A stretch of 53,955 nt of DNA from Clostridiales bacterium (GCA_018372435.1 JAHAJA010000028.1:1-53955), one strand, 5' to 3'. Positions 42,450-52,945 are shown, counted from the first letter of the stretch. Program-made: numbers and translations. Notes: generated from the letters alone by a model not told the origin.

Positions 42450-44252
42450 ATGAAATATTACAAGTCGCGCAGTATAAAACTTACAATTATTAAAATAACT
42501 ATGGTATTTACTTTAATTTTATCTGTTTCCATCTCTTCTATTTGCTATATTTCCTTCCAATCTCTATTAAAAAACAGCTTGCAGCTCTCTACTTCGTCGA
42601 ATCTGCAGTTAATAATGAACTCATTTACCGCGAATATGACAGATGTACAAACATTAGCCAGATGGTGTAGCGTGAATAACATTCTAGCTAATTATCTTGC
42701 TAATGAAGATGATAACAAGAAGTTATTACTAGAAGCGTGGAACCGGTTAAATGAAGAATATAGGAATAATCTTGCCAACTACTATATAGAAAGAATTGTG
42801 GTTAGTAATTTCGAAGGTAAGTATATACAAACAGCCAGTCGAAGCACTACGAAAGCTACTAAGATATCAGAGAATATACAAGAATCCTCCTATTTTGATG
42901 AACTTTATAATTCATTCTCAATCAAGTGGATTGGATTACTAAATAATGAATACAGCGATAACACAAAGGATTTGATTATTCCTATTATTCGTCCGATCTA
43001 TAGCAAAAATACATCTGATAAAGTAGGCTGGGTATTCATAAGTGTAACTTCAAACATCTTAACAGATGTTCTCGATTTGTATTCGATTCCTAGTGATAGT
43101 AAGGTGTATCTAACGATTGAAGACAAGACCTACTTAATTGGTAACGAAACGTTCTTGTTAACAAATGATTTAGACGCTGTTAATTCATTAAATCAACAGC
43201 CTGGTAAGACAACCATACGTACTATTCGAACGAAATCAGGTACTAAAGAAACACTGGTTACTTATACTAGTAATTTGAGTGGTTGGTCACTTTCTCAAAC
43301 AATCTCTGCTAGTGTCTTTAATCAGCAAAAATCCATGTACATACTAATTATAGTCTTAGTCGTTGGAATCGTAATGTTACTTGGTGTACTTTTGTTAATC
43401 TATCTTAATAGAAAGATTAACCGACCAATCCATAAAATAAAGGAAAAAATCGAATGTATTGCAAAAGGTGACTTTAGCATCGACAAAGAAATCGAATGGA
43501 ATAACGAGCTTGGTACCATTGGCATTGGTATTAATAAACTATCCGGTGATATCGTTGAATTAATTAATGATAAGATACAAGATGAAAAAGAACGGCAATC
43601 TTTGGAATATCAGATGTTACTAAGCCAGATTAACCCACACTTTCTATATAATACTTTGAATTCGATAAAATGGATGGCTACTATCCAGAATGCTACAGGT
43701 ATAGCAGAGATGACTACTTCTTTATCACGGCTGATGAAGTCTGTATCGAAGGATGCCAATCAAATCATATCTATACAACAGGAATTAGATTTACTTAATA
43801 ACTATTTTATCATTCAAAATTACCGCTATGGTGGAACAATTCGATTAGATATTAATGTAAAAAACGAAGAACTATATCAATGCCAGATTCCCAAATTCAC
43901 ATTACAACCATTGGTTGAGAATGCAATCTTTCATGGTATTGAACCAAAAGGATCTGCTGGTAAGATACTAATAACCATTGAATACCTTGACGTTCAAACG
44001 ATTCGAATTACCATAGAAGACAATGGAATTGGACTATCTGAAGAACAAATATCTTCTATTTTAACTAATAACGATAATTCTAGTTCTGGCTTATTTAAAA
44101 AGATTGGTGTTAAAAATGTAAACCAACGAATTAAGTATGCTTTTGGTGCTAACTACGGACTACAGTTTCAAAGTAAAGAGGGTGAGTACACAATAATAAC
44201 CATTTTAATACCAAAATTAATTATACCACCAGATCAATTACTGGGACAATGA
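42450..44252 (+). CDS. YesM-type sensor histidine kinase
   Basis: A 600-residue kinase of the LytS/YesM class. A membrane helix at about 14-36, an extracellular dCache-like domain (about 37-295), a second helix at about 297-320, and HAMP (about 320-370) precede the His_kinase domain with the phospho-acceptor H397 in LSQINPHFLYNTLNSIKWMA. The ATPase domain has PLVENAIFHGIEP and EDNGIGLS. It senses an extracellular sugar or polymer fragment, and passes phosphate to the AraC-type regulator encoded next. It is divergent from the ABC importer operon, which is the likely target. AAGGTAGG precedes the ATG. Confidence 0.92.
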   Translation: MKYYKSRSIKLTIIKITMVFTLILSVSISSICYISFQSLLKNSLQLSTSSNLQLIMNSFTANMTDVQTLARWCSVNNILANYLANEDDNKKLLLEAWNRLNEEYRNNLANYYIERIVVSNFEGKYIQTASRSTTKATKISENIQESSYFDELYNSFSIKWIGLLNNEYSDNTKDLIIPIIRPIYSKNTSDKVGWVFISVTSNILTDVLDLYSIPSDSKVYLTIEDKTYLIGNETFLLTNDLDAVNSLNQQPGKTTIRTIRTKSGTKETLVTYTSNLSGWSLSQTISASVFNQQKSMYILIIVLVVGIVMLLGVLLLIYLNRKINRPIHKIKEKIECIAKGDFSIDKEIEWNNELGTIGIGINKLSGDIVELINDKIQDEKERQSLEYQMLLSQINPHFLYNTLNSIKWMATIQNATGIAEMTTSLSRLMKSVSKDANQIISIQQELDLLNNYFIIQNYRYGGTIRLDINVKNEELYQCQIPKFTLQPLVENAIFHGIEPKGSAGKILITIEYLDVQTIRITIEDNGIGLSEEQISSILTNNDNSSSGLFKKIGVKNVNQRIKYAFGANYGLQFQSKEGEYTIITILIPKLIIPPDQLLGQ

Positions 44253-44285
44253 TATGAATGAGACCTTGGAAGGAGTAAGATTTAG

Positions 44286-45902
44286 ATGTATAAACTACTT
44301 ATTGTTGATGATGAACCTCTTGTACAGATAGGAATTAAATCAATCATAAACTGGAATGAATTCGATATAGACATATGTGGCACTGCAGAGAATGGAAAAC
44401 AAGCTTTTGAATATATCGGAGAATATATGCCAGAAATTGTTATCACTGATATTCGAATGCCCATTATGAATGGTTTAGAGCTAATCAAAAATTGCAGAGA
44501 ACTCTACGGAAAGTTACCACTATTTATAATTCTTACTAGTTATGAGGACTTTAGTTTTATTAAAGAAGCTATTAAATATGGTATTATCGATTACCTTGTA
44601 AAACTGGAATTAACTGCAGAATCTTTACGTGAAGTGCTTCAAAAAGCGCTTCAAATACTAGAAGAACAGAATAATACTGCTTCAATACCTAAGACGGAAA
44701 CAGCCTTTAAAGCTTTTCATGATAAGTTCTTCATCTCACTCCTTCATAATTTATTCAAGTCCAATGATGAATTCCATGAAGAGGCAAAGGCACTCTCCAT
44801 TGATTTTAAAGCTAAAAGTTACGCAGTAAGTCTATGTAATATAATACCCGAACAGGTAGAGAAATTAAATCCACAAAAAGCAATGGATCTGTATTTTAGT
44901 GCTATGGAGATGCTACAAAACATAGTGAGCAAGTACGTAACTTGCTATTGTACTTCATTAGACACTAAACACTTTTGCATTATATTTCTATTACCTAATA
45001 CCAATGTAGAGGAATGTAATGCTCTGATTGAAGAAGCACTTACATCTGCTAGCAATATGATTCATAATTACTTTAATGTTTGGATATTATCAAGTGTTGG
45101 TAGACAATATGAAGAACCCCTTCAAATTGCGGATTCGTATGAGAATGCTCGCCAAATTAACACCTATGTTACATTAGAAAAAAAACTGCTTATGTATGAT
45201 ACATTAATAAAGGGTTCTCACAAAATTGATTCGAACATCTTCAATTTAAGTCTATTCAAAGCGTCTATTCGAAAAGCTTTTGAGGAATATGATGCCGTTG
45301 CTTTCTCCGATACAATATCAGAGATTATTGAATTGTTTCGAATGCATCCTACAAAATATATCCAAGCACTGGATGCAGCATGTAATATCCTATATCTATC
45401 CGTTTCGCTCCTTACTGATGGAGAAGCTATAATCAATAAAATCTTCTCCTCTTACCCAGATGGATATCATTCTATCTATCTGCAAACTACGATGGATCAA
45501 TTATTATCCTGGTTAGAATTCTTCCAGGTTAACTTATGCAAACACCTACAAAGTCACCATAAATCTTCCAAAGAGGAGTTGGTTGACAACATTATCGACT
45601 ATATTAATTCTCATATTGACGAGAAATTAACCTTGAATGAAACGGCCTCCGAGTTTGGTATTACTCCAAATTATCTCAGCCTGATTTTCAAAAAGGAATC
45701 CAATATAAGATTCTCCGAGTACATAACAAATCGGAAGATTTCAAAAGCCAAACTCATGATGGCTTCTGGTAACTATAAAATCTATGAAATTGCTGACCAA
45801 TTAGGATTTGAGAATGCATTTTATTTTAGTAAAGTTTTCAAAAAGGTTGAAGGCTGTTCCCCAAGAGACTATCTGCAAGCCAATAACTCACCTATCATAT
45901 AA
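44286..45902 (+). CDS. YesN-type AraC response regulator
   Basis: A 538-residue regulator. The receiver (about 1-120) has VDDEP at residues 7-11 and the phospho-acceptor Asp55 in IVITDIRMPIMNG. A long middle region without a catalytic motif follows. The C-terminal AraC DNA-binding pair (about 435-535) has TLNETASEFGITPNYLSLIFKKESNIRFSEYI and KIYEIADQLGFENAFYFSKVFKKVEG. It is the partner of the kinase and probably activates the ABC importer operon across the divergent region and the heparinase-like gene. GGAAGGAG precedes the ATG. Confidence 0.92.
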   Translation: MYKLLIVDDEPLVQIGIKSIINWNEFDIDICGTAENGKQAFEYIGEYMPEIVITDIRMPIMNGLELIKNCRELYGKLPLFIILTSYEDFSFIKEAIKYGIIDYLVKLELTAESLREVLQKALQILEEQNNTASIPKTETAFKAFHDKFFISLLHNLFKSNDEFHEEAKALSIDFKAKSYAVSLCNIIPEQVEKLNPQKAMDLYFSAMEMLQNIVSKYVTCYCTSLDTKHFCIIFLLPNTNVEECNALIEEALTSASNMIHNYFNVWILSSVGRQYEEPLQIADSYENARQINTYVTLEKKLLMYDTLIKGSHKIDSNIFNLSLFKASIRKAFEEYDAVAFSDTISEIIELFRMHPTKYIQALDAACNILYLSVSLLTDGEAIINKIFSSYPDGYHSIYLQTTMDQLLSWLEFFQVNLCKHLQSHHKSSKEELVDNIIDYINSHIDEKLTLNETASEFGITPNYLSLIFKKESNIRFSEYITNRKISKAKLMMASGNYKIYEIADQLGFENAFYFSKVFKKVEGCSPRDYLQANNSPII

Positions 45903-45917
45903 AAGAAGGGACATACT

Positions 45918-47753
45918 ATGTTTTATGAATTTGCTAAAAATTACAAAGGAACGCTAACTAATTTTGTACCTTACGCTACTGCTACACAAAGAAAAGAATG
46001 GAATTGTCTTGATCCTATATGGAAAGAATCTACCATTGAAGCGGGACGTTCTTTCAGATCCTTTTCCTTTGCTCCCCTACCAGCAACCCTCTTTTTAGAC
46101 TTTACACGAATTGGAAATCGTTCCAATTATGAAGATATTTACTTTAATAAACGACGTGCGCTTAATGCATTAGTTCTAGCTGAATGCGCATCTGATTCTG
46201 GTGAATTCATAGATGACATTATTAACGGCATCTTCTCAATATGTGAGGAATCTGCATGGCAACTACCAGCACATAACTCTTATATTAGAGATACCCCTTG
46301 CTTACCGTTACCTGATTCGACCGATCCCGTTCTTGATCTATTCTCGTGCGAAACAGGGGCACTTTTAGCGACGATTCACTATTTATTAGTAGATAAGCTC
46401 AACGCTATAAGTCCATTCATAACCAAAAGAATACGGAACGAATTACAGTACCGAATATACGCACCTTATCTCTCTAAACACTTCTGGTGGATGGGCAATG
46501 GAGATGAGCCAATGTGTAACTGGACAATCTGGTGTACACAAAACGTCCTATTATCTGTTTTCTTACTACCTAATGATCCTGTTTTTATGGGACAAGTCTT
46601 CCTAAAGGCGTGTAAAAGTGTAGACTACTTCATGAAAGACTATGGAGATGATGGTTGTTGCGATGAAGGTGCCCAGTATTACCGACATTCCGGTCTATGT
46701 CTTTTTAACACAATTGAGATTTTGAATGCTATTACCAACAACTTCTTTATTAATGTCTATAGAGATGAAAAAATAAAGAACATGGCTACTTACATAATGA
46801 ATGTACATATTCATGACAAGTATTATACCAATTTTGCTGATTGCTCACCTGTTGCTGGTCGGGCAGGTGTTAGAGAATACCTCTTTGCTAAACGAATTAA
46901 TACTCCTGCAATGATGCAATTTGCGGCACAGGATTTCCACGCCTCAAATGATCTTATCCTTCCAGACGAAATCAATCTATATTACCGCTTACAGAATGCA
47001 TTCACAGTTACTGAAATCAAAAACTACCTAACGGATGAAGAACTGTTTCACCCTGACATCTATTATTCAAGTGTTGGGCTTTTCATTGCCAGAGATTCTA
47101 AGTACTGTCTAGCTGTTAAAGCAGGTGATAACGGTGACAGCCACAATCATAATGATACTGGAAGTTTTACCATATACAAAGAAGGTAATCCTTTCATAAT
47201 CGATGTTGGTGTTGAGACATACTGTCAAAAAACATTCTCACCAAGAAGATATGAAATCTGGACTATGCAATCAGCGTATCACAATCTTCCAACAATTAAC
47301 GGAATGATGCAAGAGGCAGGAACTAGTTACTGTGCTACTAATGTTGATGTTTCGTTAGCAAATAACGACTGTCATATTCGTATGGATATCGCTTCTGCCT
47401 ATCCAAAAGAAGCTGATGTTCAAACGTATCAACGTCTTGTAACCTTTAATAAAGATTCTTCTATTACAATTGATGACTCTTTTAAGTTAGATTCTAATGA
47501 AGCCGGACAAGTCGTAATAAGCTTAATGACCTATGAAAAACCTCGCGTTATCCACTTCGGCAATTCAGCTGATTATATAACAACGATTCAAATCGGTAAC
47601 CTAGGGACCGTATCTATTCTTACAGAAATTGATCTTACTATTGAAGAGATCGAGATAACAGATGCAAGATTACAAACTGCCTGGGAACACGAGATTTATC
47701 GTATGCTAATCACACCAAAAGAGAGTTTCTTTAAATTACAAATTAATGAATAA
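45918..47753 (+). CDS. Heparinase II/III-family protein
   Basis: A 611-residue protein with an alpha/alpha-toroid in the first 380 residues and a C-terminal beta-sandwich, the Hepar_II_III layout. Visible family features are GNGDEPMCNWTIWCTQNVLLS, DEGAQYYRHSG (catalytic Tyr/His region), and AGDNGDSHNHNDTGSFTIYKEGNPFIIDVGVETY, the conserved His/Asp zinc-site region at the start of the beta domain. There is no signal peptide, so it would act on imported unsaturated or short acidic oligosaccharides (alginate, heparin or related) in the cytoplasm. It is third in the operon after the two-component genes, 16 bp from the regulator. Substrate unknown. Confidence 0.85.
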   Translation: MFYEFAKNYKGTLTNFVPYATATQRKEWNCLDPIWKESTIEAGRSFRSFSFAPLPATLFLDFTRIGNRSNYEDIYFNKRRALNALVLAECASDSGEFIDDIINGIFSICEESAWQLPAHNSYIRDTPCLPLPDSTDPVLDLFSCETGALLATIHYLLVDKLNAISPFITKRIRNELQYRIYAPYLSKHFWWMGNGDEPMCNWTIWCTQNVLLSVFLLPNDPVFMGQVFLKACKSVDYFMKDYGDDGCCDEGAQYYRHSGLCLFNTIEILNAITNNFFINVYRDEKIKNMATYIMNVHIHDKYYTNFADCSPVAGRAGVREYLFAKRINTPAMMQFAAQDFHASNDLILPDEINLYYRLQNAFTVTEIKNYLTDEELFHPDIYYSSVGLFIARDSKYCLAVKAGDNGDSHNHNDTGSFTIYKEGNPFIIDVGVETYCQKTFSPRRYEIWTMQSAYHNLPTINGMMQEAGTSYCATNVDVSLANNDCHIRMDIASAYPKEADVQTYQRLVTFNKDSSITIDDSFKLDSNEAGQVVISLMTYEKPRVIHFGNSADYITTIQIGNLGTVSILTEIDLTIEEIEITDARLQTAWEHEIYRMLITPKESFFKLQINE

Positions 47754-47814
47754 CACTAATAAGTAGAAAGTTTAGGCTTTAACTCATTAGATTGCACCCA
47801 TGCTGAACGCACTA

Positions 47815-47851
47815 CAAAAAAGGACAATTCTCTCGGAAATTGTCCTTTTTT
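47815..47851. terminator. Bidirectional terminator
   Basis: AAAAAAGGACAATT (47815-47829) pairs with AATTGTCCTTTTTT (47838-47851) around a short loop. It serves both the heparinase-like gene and the convergent ptsI gene. Confidence 0.88.
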
Positions 47852-47901
47852 GCATAGTATACACATCTATATTAATTGTTTGATTGGGGAATATAATAAT
47901 A

Positions 47902-49605
47902 CTATTGCATGTTCTGAGAAAGATACTCAAACACTTCTCGTTCTGTAGTAAGTTGCAATGCTTTCTCAGCAATCTCTTTTGCTTTATCAAGTGAAATCTC
48001 AGAAATAGCCTTTCTTGTTGCTAGAATAGCTGAGGAACTCACACTGAATTCATCTAAGCCAAATGCAAGAAGTAAGGGTATTAATCTTCTATCACTGGCA
48101 GCTTCTCCACACATTCCTACCATAATACCTTCTGCTTTTGCAGCTTGAATTACCCCACGAATACTACGTAAAACCGCTGGTTGATAAGTAGAATACAATG
48201 CTGCAACCTTAGCATTACCGCGATCAACCGCCATCGTATACTGTGTTAAATCGTTAGTTCCAATACTAAAGAAATCGACTTCCTTCGCTAATAAATCTGC
48301 TATTAGAGATGCGGCTGGTGTCTCAATCATTACACCAACTTGAATATTCGGATTATATGCAATACCTTCCGCATCTAATTCTTTCATATACTTCTTAAGT
48401 AAGTCTTTCACACTTCGGATTTCTTCCATACAAGTTACAAGTGGCACCATTATTCGTATATCACCAAATGCACTAGCACGAAGCAATGCACGTAACTGAG
48501 CACGGTAAATCTCAGGTCGATCTAGACAATATCGAATTGCTCGATATCCTAGGAACGGATTGTCTTCTTTTTGGATCTCCAGATAAGGAATCTCTTTATC
48601 TCCACCGATATCAAGTGTACGAATGATAATTGGCTTTCCATTCATTGCTATAACAGCTTCTTTGTATGATTCAAATTGTTCTTCTTCAGAAGGAAGTGAG
48701 GATTTGTCCATGAATAAAAATTCTGTACGGAATAAACCGACTCCTTCACCGCCAGATTCAACAACCGTCTTCGCTTCCTTTGGCGTTCCAATATTACCGA
48801 ATAACTCAACCGCTATCCCATCGGCAGTCTTTGTTTTCATACCTTGGAATGCTAATAGATCTTTTTTCTCTTGCTGATGCTTCTTATATCTTTCTTCATA
48901 TTCCTCTACTTGTTCTCTCGAAGGATCGGTAATTACAATCCCCTTATCTCCATCCACGATGGCTTGCCCAGAATCTCGTAAGTTTGTAGTACAGTTCTCT
49001 ATACTTAAAACCGCAGGTATTTCTAGAGCTCTAGCTAGGATTGCTGAATGTGAAGTTACACCACCAACTTCCGTTATGATACCAACTACATTCTCTTTCA
49101 CAATTCCGGCAGTCATTGACGGAGTCAAATCGCGTGCTACTAGAATCGTTCCTGCTGGTACTTTACTTATATCTACATCATGAATTCCAATTAATTGTTT
49201 TAAGAAACGTGTCTTGATATCATGGATGTCACTTGCACGCTGTCTCATCATCTCATCTTCAATAGCTGAGAACATCTGAATGAATGTGTCACAAACTTCT
49301 TCCATCGCTTGTTCAGCACATTTGCCAGATTTGATTGCTGCTTCTACTTCTGTTTTCAAGGTTGGATCAGATATAATCATAACTTGTCCTTCAATAATTT
49401 CTGCTTCCTTATCTCCAATCCGCTCTCTTACATCTTCTGCAACTTGCATTGTATTCGTAGTGAATACTTCCAATTCTTTCTTGAATCGTTCTAATTCTGC
49501 TTCTACGTCAACTGATTTGTCCTTATCATATTCAATTACTGCTTCTCTTAGTAAAACAATATGTCCTATACCAACTCCAGCAGACGCTGCAATGCCATGA
49601 TACAT
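47902..49605 (-). CDS. ptsI: PTS enzyme I (phosphoenolpyruvate-protein phosphotransferase)
   Basis: A 567-residue enzyme I of normal length. It transfers phosphate from phosphoenolpyruvate to HPr. The phospho-acceptor is H186 in GGVTSHSAILAR. The PEP-binding TIM barrel (about 250-540) shows FRTEFLFMDK, DIGGDKEIPYL, NPFLGYRAIRYCLD, SIGTNDLTQYTMAVDR and the catalytic cysteine in VGMCGEAASD. It is the last gene of the fructose operon, 47 bp after ptsH. AGGAGG precedes the ATG. Confidence 0.97.
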   Translation of the reverse strand: MYHGIAASAGVGIGHIVLLREAVIEYDKDKSVDVEAELERFKKELEVFTTNTMQVAEDVRERIGDKEAEIIEGQVMIISDPTLKTEVEAAIKSGKCAEQAMEEVCDTFIQMFSAIEDEMMRQRASDIHDIKTRFLKQLIGIHDVDISKVPAGTILVARDLTPSMTAGIVKENVVGIITEVGGVTSHSAILARALEIPAVLSIENCTTNLRDSGQAIVDGDKGIVITDPSREQVEEYEERYKKHQQEKKDLLAFQGMKTKTADGIAVELFGNIGTPKEAKTVVESGGEGVGLFRTEFLFMDKSSLPSEEEQFESYKEAVIAMNGKPIIIRTLDIGGDKEIPYLEIQKEDNPFLGYRAIRYCLDRPEIYRAQLRALLRASAFGDIRIMVPLVTCMEEIRSVKDLLKKYMKELDAEGIAYNPNIQVGVMIETPAASLIADLLAKEVDFFSIGTNDLTQYTMAVDRGNAKVAALYSTYQPAVLRSIRGVIQAAKAEGIMVGMCGEAASDRRLIPLLLAFGLDEFSVSSSAILATRKAISEISLDKAKEIAEKALQLTTEREVFEYLSQNMQ

Positions 49606-49652
49606 AGCAATACCTCCTATCTACCTATGTCGACGCGCCATCAACCTAGGAT

Positions 49653-49916
49653 TTATTCACCAAATCCATTGTTGTATAATTCATCAAACTTAGCTAATGC
49701 TGCTTCCTCATCTGCACCATTACACTGTACTTCAATCTCCGTACCACATTTGATACAAGCTGCCATTACGTTCATAATACTTTTCGCATTAATTGTTGCT
49801 CCATTAACTTCAAAACTAACATCTGAATTAAATTTCATCATTTCCTTTGTTACTAAACCAGCTGGTCTCATATGAAGTCCTTGTTCATTTTTGATTGTGT
49901 ATTTTCTACTTACCAT
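49653..49916 (-). CDS. ptsH: HPr-family phosphocarrier protein
   Basis: An 87-residue HPr. The phospho-acceptor is H15 in EQGLHMRPAG. The regulatory serine is S46 in NAKSIM, but the following residues (NVMAACIKCG) differ from the usual GVMSLG, and there are extra cysteines (about 54, 57, 65). This suggests a fructose-operon-dedicated HPr rather than the canonical ptsH. It receives phosphate from enzyme I and passes it to FruA. AAGGAG precedes the ATG. Confidence 0.93.
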   Translation of the reverse strand: MVSRKYTIKNEQGLHMRPAGLVTKEMMKFNSDVSFEVNGATINAKSIMNVMAACIKCGTEIEVQCNGADEEAALAKFDELYNNGFGE

Positions 49917-50058
49917 ATTTTTATCTCCTTTATATCTTAATATTATAATTAATTACAAGTTGTTACAAATCAAACAGACATATCACAAGTCTATAATTTT
50001 ATTTCATTCAGTTATTATATCTCTATTTATTATTCTTATGCTTTAGTGAATCTTTTGT

Positions 50059-51951
50059 TTAATTACTAACTGGTTTCTTCCAGAATGATAGAATTAACAT
50101 ACCAGCTACAGATCCGACTACTAACGCTATAATGTAACCTAACACATTACCCACTACAGGAAATACGAAGATACCTCCATGAGGCGCTCGAAGTGTACAT
50201 CCCATTGCCATCGAAATACCTCCAGCTATTGCTGAGCCAATTATACAAGAAGGAATTACTCGAATAGGATCTGCTGCTGCATAAGGAATTGCTCCTTCTG
50301 AGATGAAACATAATCCCATGATATAGTTTACAAGACCTGATTTTCTGTCTTTTTCTGACCATTTATTCTTAAAGAAAGTTGTTGATAATGCAATTACTAA
50401 TGGAGGAATCATACCACCAATCATAACTGCTGCCATGATATCATAATTGCCACTGGCAATCGCTGCTGTTCCGAATACATATGCTGCTTTGTTGAATGGT
50501 CCACCCATATCAATTGACATCATTCCTGCTACAACACAGCCAAGTAGTACTTTACTTCCGCTACCCATTGCATTCAATCCATCCGTTAATGCTGTATTGA
50601 TTCCGGCAACTGCTGGGTTGATGGCACACATAATCAAACCAATTAGTAGAATACCAAAGAGAGGATATAACAGTACTGGTTTAATTCCTTCTAAACTATC
50701 AGGTAATTTGTTACATAGTTTCTTTAAACCAACTACTAGGTAACCACCAATGAAACCTGCTAATAAGGCACCTAAGAAACCGGCAGGAATACCTGTCTCT
50801 GCTGTTAATGTCATACCAGTTGCTGCAATGGATCCACCAACAAAACCTACAGCTAATCCTGGTCGATCTGCAATACTCATAGCGATATAACCTGCCAGTA
50901 TTGGTAACATGAATCCAAATGCGGTACCGCCAATATGTTTAAAGAATGCAGCTATTGGCGTATTCGTACCAAAGTTAGCAGGATCGATTGAATAATCATC
51001 TAATAAGAAAGCCAAGGCAATTAGAATACCACCACCAATAACAAACGGTAACATATGCGATACACCATTCATTAAATGCTTATATAATTGTCTACCAAAG
51101 CTTTCATTTTCTTCATTCACATCACCCAAATCATCTCCAGAGTGATGGTAGATTGGTACTTCTTTATTAATAATCTTATCGATTAATTCCTGTGGTTTAT
51201 GAATTCCATCAGCAACTTTAACCTTAAGTACTGGTTTTCCATTGAATCTTGCCATCTCAACATTCTTGTCTGCTGCTACGATAATACCATCTGCTGCTTC
51301 AATCTCTTCTTTCGTTAAGACATTCTTTGCTCCACCTGATCCATTGGTTTCAGCCTTTAAGGTATAACCTAACTCTTTAGCTTTCAGCTCTAAGCTTTCA
51401 GCTGCCATGAAAGTATGTGCTATTCCTGTCGGACACGCTGTTACTGCTAAGATACGATAACCTTTTGTTTCTTCTTTCTCAGGTTCTCCGAATTTCTCAA
51501 TCTCTTTCTCATTAATAACTGCTAGGAACTCTTCTGAAGTCTTCGCCTCTAATAAACGTTGTCTGAATGCAGGATCCATTAACGTAACGTTAAGATTAGC
51601 TAATACTTCTAGATGTACATCTCCACCATGTTCTGGCGCCGCTATCATAAAGAATAGGTTACTAGGTGCTCCATCCATAGAATCACAATCCACACCCTCT
51701 GGTACTGTCATTGCTGCAAGTCCAGGTTTTAAAACTGCTTTATTTTTTGCATGCGGAATTGCTAATCCTTCTCCAATTGCTGTGGTACCTAACTCTTCTC
51801 TCGCAAGAATACCTGCTTTGTACTCTTCCTTATCCTTAATATTACCAGCGCTTGCATGTAAATCGATTAAAATCTGTAATGCTTCACCTTTTGAATTTGG
51901 TGTCTCATTTAAAGCGATTGCTTCCTTTTTTAGAAGATCTGTTATTCTCAT
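50059..51951 (-). CDS. fruA: Fructose-specific PTS enzyme IIABC
   Basis: ATG at 51951 is chosen (AGGAGG six to seven bases upstream), giving 630 residues. Domain order is EIIA (about 1-150, active H67 in GLAIPHAKNKAV), EIIB (about 160-265, active C173 in AVTACPTGIAHTFMAAE) and EIIC (about 285-625, with eight or more membrane helices and LPFVIGGGILIALAFLL). It imports fructose with phosphorylation to fructose 1-phosphate, the substrate of FruK. The Asn-rich C-terminal end and IPYAAADPIRVIPS are typical of the fructose family. Confidence 0.95.
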   Translation of the reverse strand: MRITDLLKKEAIALNETPNSKGEALQILIDLHASAGNIKDKEEYKAGILAREELGTTAIGEGLAIPHAKNKAVLKPGLAAMTVPEGVDCDSMDGAPSNLFFMIAAPEHGGDVHLEVLANLNVTLMDPAFRQRLLEAKTSEEFLAVINEKEIEKFGEPEKEETKGYRILAVTACPTGIAHTFMAAESLELKAKELGYTLKAETNGSGGAKNVLTKEEIEAADGIIVAADKNVEMARFNGKPVLKVKVADGIHKPQELIDKIINKEVPIYHHSGDDLGDVNEENESFGRQLYKHLMNGVSHMLPFVIGGGILIALAFLLDDYSIDPANFGTNTPIAAFFKHIGGTAFGFMLPILAGYIAMSIADRPGLAVGFVGGSIAATGMTLTAETGIPAGFLGALLAGFIGGYLVVGLKKLCNKLPDSLEGIKPVLLYPLFGILLIGLIMCAINPAVAGINTALTDGLNAMGSGSKVLLGCVVAGMMSIDMGGPFNKAAYVFGTAAIASGNYDIMAAVMIGGMIPPLVIALSTTFFKNKWSEKDRKSGLVNYIMGLCFISEGAIPYAAADPIRVIPSCIIGSAIAGGISMAMGCTLRAPHGGIFVFPVVGNVLGYIIALVVGSVAGMLILSFWKKPVSN

Positions 51952-52042
51952 TCTACTACCTCCTATCATTCCTATGACTTGATATAAGCTCCATTCAATG
52001 GACCACTATCTACTAAATAGCTTCCAAATTTCACTCTAGCTT

Positions 52043-52945
52043 CTATAACTTTTGTAACAAAGATTCAATCAGTTCTTTACTTCCTAGTCCTGGCGAGAAT
52101 GCTGTCGCACTCCCTGAAGCCGTCCCCAGTCGTAATGCTTCACTATATTCACCACTTTTCATATAACCTGCTAAAAATCCTGCCACCATAGAGTCCCCTG
52201 CACCTACTGAGTTAACAACTTTACCACTTGGAACTCCCATACGGTGTACAATGTTATTCTCATCTATTAAAATCGCTCCCTCCGAAGCCATAGAGATTAA
52301 TACGTTACGAGCGCCCATATTTTGTAATTCATAAGCGTATCGAATAATATCGTCCTCCGTTTCTAACGTAACGCCAAACATCTCTCCAAGTTCATGGTTG
52401 TTTGGTTTAATTAAGAACGGTTTGTATTTAAGAACATTTTTTAATAAGTCATTCGTAGCGTCCACTACAATTCGAATATCTTTCTTATATAAACGTTCCA
52501 TAATCTGCTCATATATATTATCTGGTAAGGTACTAGGTATACTTCCTGCCAATACTAAAGTATCACCCGCTACTAATTTGTCTAACTTTTCGAACAGTTC
52601 AGTAATTGCAGATTTCGTAATAGAAGGACCGTTCGCATTAATCTCTGTTTCACTCTCCGATTTAATCTTAAGATTAATACGACTTATACCTTCTGGTAAT
52701 CGTATAAAATCTGTCTGAATTCCTTGTGCTTTGACACCCTTTTCAATCTCTTCTCCCGTAAATCCAGCTATAAACCCAAGAGCAACACTATCTAATCCGA
52801 GTGTTTGTAATAACACCGACACATTGATTCCCTTGCCACCATAGTAGATTTCTTCACTAGTTGTTCTGTTTACATGCCCTGTTATTAATTGCTCTACTCT
52901 TACTACATAATCAAGTGCTGGATTAAATGTTACTGTATAAATCAT
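52043..52945 (-). CDS. fruK: 1-phosphofructokinase
   Basis: A 300-residue PfkB-family kinase. It converts fructose 1-phosphate with ATP to fructose 1,6-bisphosphate. The N-terminal PALDYVVRVE and GGKGINVSVLLQTLG motifs and the C-terminal NSVGAGDSMVAGFLAGY, with the catalytic Asp, are the PfkB signatures. Its start overlaps the fruR stop (ATGA), so they are translationally coupled. It is directly upstream of fruA. Tagatose or other kinase activity is less likely given the operon. Confidence 0.95.
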   Translation of the reverse strand: MIYTVTFNPALDYVVRVEQLITGHVNRTTSEEIYYGGKGINVSVLLQTLGLDSVALGFIAGFTGEEIEKGVKAQGIQTDFIRLPEGISRINLKIKSESETEINANGPSITKSAITELFEKLDKLVAGDTLVLAGSIPSTLPDNIYEQIMERLYKKDIRIVVDATNDLLKNVLKYKPFLIKPNNHELGEMFGVTLETEDDIIRYAYELQNMGARNVLISMASEGAILIDENNIVHRMGVPSGKVVNSVGAGDSMVAGFLAGYMKSGEYSEALRLGTASGSATAFSPGLGSKELIESLLQKL

